Below are positions 17,492-18,637 of a stretch of 18,637 bases of DNA, piece after piece. Position numbers and translations under genes: made by a program. Position 1 is the stretch's first letter. Each line of letters starts with the position of its first letter. The stretch spans positions 1 through 18,637 of the forward strand of contig JAFXWR010000132.1 of NCBI GenBank assembly GCA_017542725.1. The letters run 5' to 3'. The notes under the pieces are model-generated. The model saw only the letters and a program-made list of their open reading frames with translations, ran no database searches and was not told where the DNA came from. This DNA is from Lachnospiraceae bacterium (lineage in GTDB: Bacteria > Bacillota_A > Clostridia > Lachnospirales > Lachnospiraceae).

Positions 17492-17770
17492 TTGAAGATG
17501 ACTGATAGTCATATGTTTTGTAAGAGCCATTTTTATGAATGTTTTTATGAAACATATGGAAATATTGACTATTGGACTAAATTAGCAGGTGGTGGAGCAG
17601 GATTTAGAACTATGGAAGATGATTCAGGGAATGATATTATAGTGACAAATTACTGGACATTCCAAGGAGCAGGAGGATATACACCATTTTATGATAGTGT
17701 ATTCCATAGATACACGAAATCAGATAATGACCAAATAGATATTGGTAATGGTTATAAAATATGGCTATGA
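17492..17770 (+). CDS. Doubtful small ORF, 92 codons
   Basis: The frame can start at TTG 17492, ATG 17498 or ATG 17513, none with a Shine-Dalgarno sequence, and ends at TGA 17768-17770. The product is rich in Gly and aromatic residues (KLAGGGAGFRTMEDD, NYWTFQGAGGYTPFYD) with no signal peptide or membrane segment. I do not recognise it. It begins 22 bp after the lipoprotein gene. A second short frame just upstream (ELLDSLEDD then stop) suggests that this may be the tail of a larger, decayed gene. A genuine small downstream partner of the lipoprotein is the alternative. Confidence 0.35.
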   Translation: MKMTDSHMFCKSHFYECFYETYGNIDYWTKLAGGGAGFRTMEDDSGNDIIVTNYWTFQGAGGYTPFYDSVFHRYTKSDNDQIDIGNGYKIWL

Positions 17771-17775
17771 AAAAA

Positions 17776-17970
17776 ATAGGTACGGGCTTAAATATATTTT
17801 ACACAAAAAAGACATAAAAGCCGCATAAATATGCTATTTTATCATTACTAATTTATATACCAACATTAAAATGTATATTTTTAGCAAAATATGCATAAAA
17901 CTAATTTGCTAAATATGAGCAAAATGTGATATAAATGTGAAAAAAATAATGAGGTCCGTCCCCATTTATT
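17776..17970 (+). mobile_element. Short non-autonomous REP-bounded element (copy E2)
   Basis: A degenerate left REP (GGTACGGGC, 17779-17787, followed by TTAAATATATTTTACAC) and an intact right REP (17945-17970) bound about 185 bp without coding sequence. The right 110 bp is shared with 15541-15650. Inside is an imperfect hairpin at 17814-17842 (ATAAAA and GCAT pairing with ATGC and TTTTAT). With the next copy this fills most of the gene-free stretch 17771-18209. It looks like a MITE-type relative of the RAYT element. Confidence 0.7.
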
Positions 17971-18001
17971 CATTTAAAATTTAAAAAATATGGGGACGGA
18001 C
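17954..18001. repeat. Perfect 12-bp inverted repeat at the E2/E3 junction
   Basis: GTCCGTCCCCAT (17954-17965) and ATGGGGACGGAC (17990-18001) are exact reverse complements 24 bp apart. They are the right REP of one element and the left REP of the next, so the pair forms a BIME-like large hairpin. Confidence 0.85.
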
Positions 18002-18199
18002 TTAAATATCTTTTACATAGAAAGAACAAAAATTTATCACAAAAGAGTTTTAATTAGTAGCATTCAATTTTTTTAATGAAAACAATGTATATTATTGATA
18101 AATTTTGCATAAATTTGACAAAATTAAATGTGTCTATAATGCGATGAGAATATAAAAAAATAATAAAGTCCCCATTATTTCAGTACGTCCCCATTATTT
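17985..18199 (+). mobile_element. Second short REP-bounded element (copy E3) plus an extra REP
   Basis: The left REP (GGGGACGGACTT, 17992-18003) is followed by a right-arm-like sequence (to about 18055), then a diverged form of the arm at 17861-17944 (shared words such as AATGTATATT and TTTTGCATAAA). It ends in a shortened REP at 18159-18179 (AATAATAAAGTCCCCATTATT). From GGGG to CCCC it is about 182 bp, close to the 185 bp of the neighbouring copy. A further REP half (GTACGTCCCCATTATTT, 18183-18199) follows. It is more decayed than E2. Confidence 0.65.
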
Positions 18200-18209
18200 C
18201 TTGTATTTC

Positions 18210-18238
18210 TTGATTTTTTTATAAAAATTGATTATAAT
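18210..18238 (+). promoter_or_regulatory. Sigma-A-type promoter of the type III toxin-antitoxin locus
   Basis: TTGATT (18210-18215) and TATAAT (18233-18238) are separated by 17 bp. Transcription would start near A18245, exactly where the first antitoxin repeat begins. The promoter starts 10 bp after the last REP copy. Confidence 0.8.
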
Positions 18239-18244
18239 ATACAT

Positions 18245-18336
18245 AGTTAAGTATATCGCTGACCGATATGCGATTAATAAATGGTCGGGTAGTCAAGTTT
18301 GCCGCTGTCCGATATGCGGGATATAAGTAGTCGGTT
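18245..18336 (+). ncRNA. Type III antitoxin RNA: two 46-nt pseudoknot repeats (CptI-like)
   Basis: Two direct repeats of 46 nt (18245-18290 and 18291-18336) share AGTYAAGT, CGCTG, CCGATATGCG and GTCGG. Each can form an H-type pseudoknot. In repeat 1, helix 1 is TCGC (18256-18259) with GCGA (18270-18273) and helix 2 is CCGA (18263-18266) with TCGG (18285-18288). In repeat 2, helix 1 is CCGC (18302-18305) with GCGG (18316-18319) and helix 2 is CCGA (18309-18312) with TCGG (18331-18334). The outer pair of helix 1 is T-A in repeat 1 and C-G in repeat 2, a compensatory change. In type III systems the toxin cuts the precursor into single repeats, which then bind and inhibit it. The repeat length of about 45 nt fits the CptI group as I recall it. 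The identification rests on this plus the downstream toxin gene. Confidence 0.78.
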
Positions 18337-18341
18337 TTTTT
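18309..18341 (+). terminator. Possible weak terminator or attenuator between antitoxin and toxin
   Basis: The last pseudoknot helix (CCGA with TCGG, only 4 bp) runs straight into seven T residues (18335-18341). Type III loci normally have a leaky terminator here that keeps antitoxin in excess of toxin mRNA. No separate hairpin exists, so repeat 2 itself would have to act as the terminator stem. This is inference. Confidence 0.45.
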
Positions 18342-18637
18342 ATGAAAAAATATGGATTCTACATAATTAAAGATGAGTTTTATGAATTAGTTGAGGATAA
18401 AAACTTAAAGTCTAACAAAAGCGAAAATAGACCTCATTATTTTTGCTTGGAATATAAGAATTTTTATTGGATGATACCTATATCTTCTCAAGTAGAGAAG
18501 TATAAGAAAATTATTAATGATAAATTAAGAAGTGGTAAAAAATGTGATATATTGCATGTTGCAAAACTTGACGATGGTAACGAAACTGCATTTTTGATTC
18601 AAGATGTATTTCCTATCACTGAAAGATATGTAGAAAG
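18342..18637 (+). CDS. Type III toxin-antitoxin endoribonuclease, CptN/ToxN-like (partial, cut by window end)
   Basis: The first 98 codons of a toxin gene are present and the end lies outside the window. The protein begins MKKYGFYIIKDEFYELVEDK and contains NRPHYFCLEYKNFYWMIPIS, SSQVEKYKKI and AFLIQDVFPITERYV. These match the pattern of the ToxN/AbiQ/CptN fold, in which an early beta strand is followed by an (I/P)(P/L)(I/L)(S/T)S motif and a basic helix. Family members are endoribonucleases that cleave mRNA and are neutralised by the pseudoknot RNA; several give phage resistance by abortive infection. The assignment to the CptN group rather than ToxN or TenpN is from memory of its motifs. The ATG directly follows the T-run, with no Shine-Dalgarno sequence, so translation should be poor unless another signal acts. 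No other in-frame start lies upstream. Confidence 0.8.
   Translation, partial: MKKYGFYIIKDEFYELVEDKNLKSNKSENRPHYFCLEYKNFYWMIPISSQVEKYKKIINDKLRSGKKCDILHVAKLDDGNETAFLIQDVFPITERYVE

Noticed and set aside
18245..18336. CRISPR array
   Set aside because: Two direct repeats without unique spacers of regular length, with a pseudoknot in each and a toxin gene next to them, fit a type III antitoxin and not CRISPR.
18430..18444. REP-like string GACCTCATTATTTTT inside the toxin gene
   Set aside because: It encodes the RPHYF part of a motif that I believe is conserved in the toxin family, and it lacks the GGGGACG part, so it is a chance match.

Overview
The window looks like AT-rich Gram-positive DNA from a Clostridia-type bacterium, probably Lachnospiraceae or a relative. 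This is inferred from the large secreted proteins with DUF6273 and InlB-B-type modules, the choline-binding-like C-terminal repeats, the RAYT-associated REP elements, and the class of toxin at the right edge. All genes I accept are on the + strand. The taxon is an inference, since the window holds no marker gene.

Positions 1-206 hold the end of an upstream unit (a clean intrinsic terminator at 85-111) and the leader of a two-gene surface-protein operon. Gene 1 (207-9242) encodes a 3011-residue secreted, wall-associated protein. It has Calx-beta-like domains, an acidic Thr/Glu-rich insert, a long beta-rich middle, a propeller-like region, CARDB/Big-type domains and a C-terminal wall-binding module. 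Gene 2 (9252-15536) starts nine bases later, with its ribosome binding site overlapping the stop of gene 1. It is a second secreted giant: four DUF6273 modules alternate with small spacer domains, then six InlB-B-type repeats, then the same type of C-terminal wall-binding module as gene 1. Gene 2 is split by one in-frame TAG at 12015-12017 inside its third DUF6273 module, and the reading frame continues in perfect register on the other side. As written, the first half would be secreted without its wall-binding end and the second half has no signal peptide or ribosome binding site.

From 15537 onward the window changes to short accessory genes set among copies of one REP-type repeat. Read as elements bounded by inverted REP ends (GGGGACGG at the left, CCGTCCCC at the right), there is a right-end fragment (15541-15650), an element carrying a decayed RAYT (REP-associated tyrosine transposase) gene (16368-16830), and two short elements of nearly equal size side by side (17776-17970 and 17985-18179) followed by an extra REP. 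Between these copies sit a GNAT acetyltransferase (15682-16305) and a DUF5104-like lipoprotein (16846-17469) followed by a doubtful small ORF.

At the right edge (18210-18637) is a type III (RNA-protein) toxin-antitoxin locus, best matching the CptIN group. It has a strong sigma-A-type promoter, two 46-nt repeats that each fold into an H-type pseudoknot, a T-run, and the start of an endoribonuclease toxin gene cut by the end of the window. One of the pseudoknot base pairs is preserved between the two repeats by a compensatory change. This locus and the amber-split gene are the two strongest points of interest.
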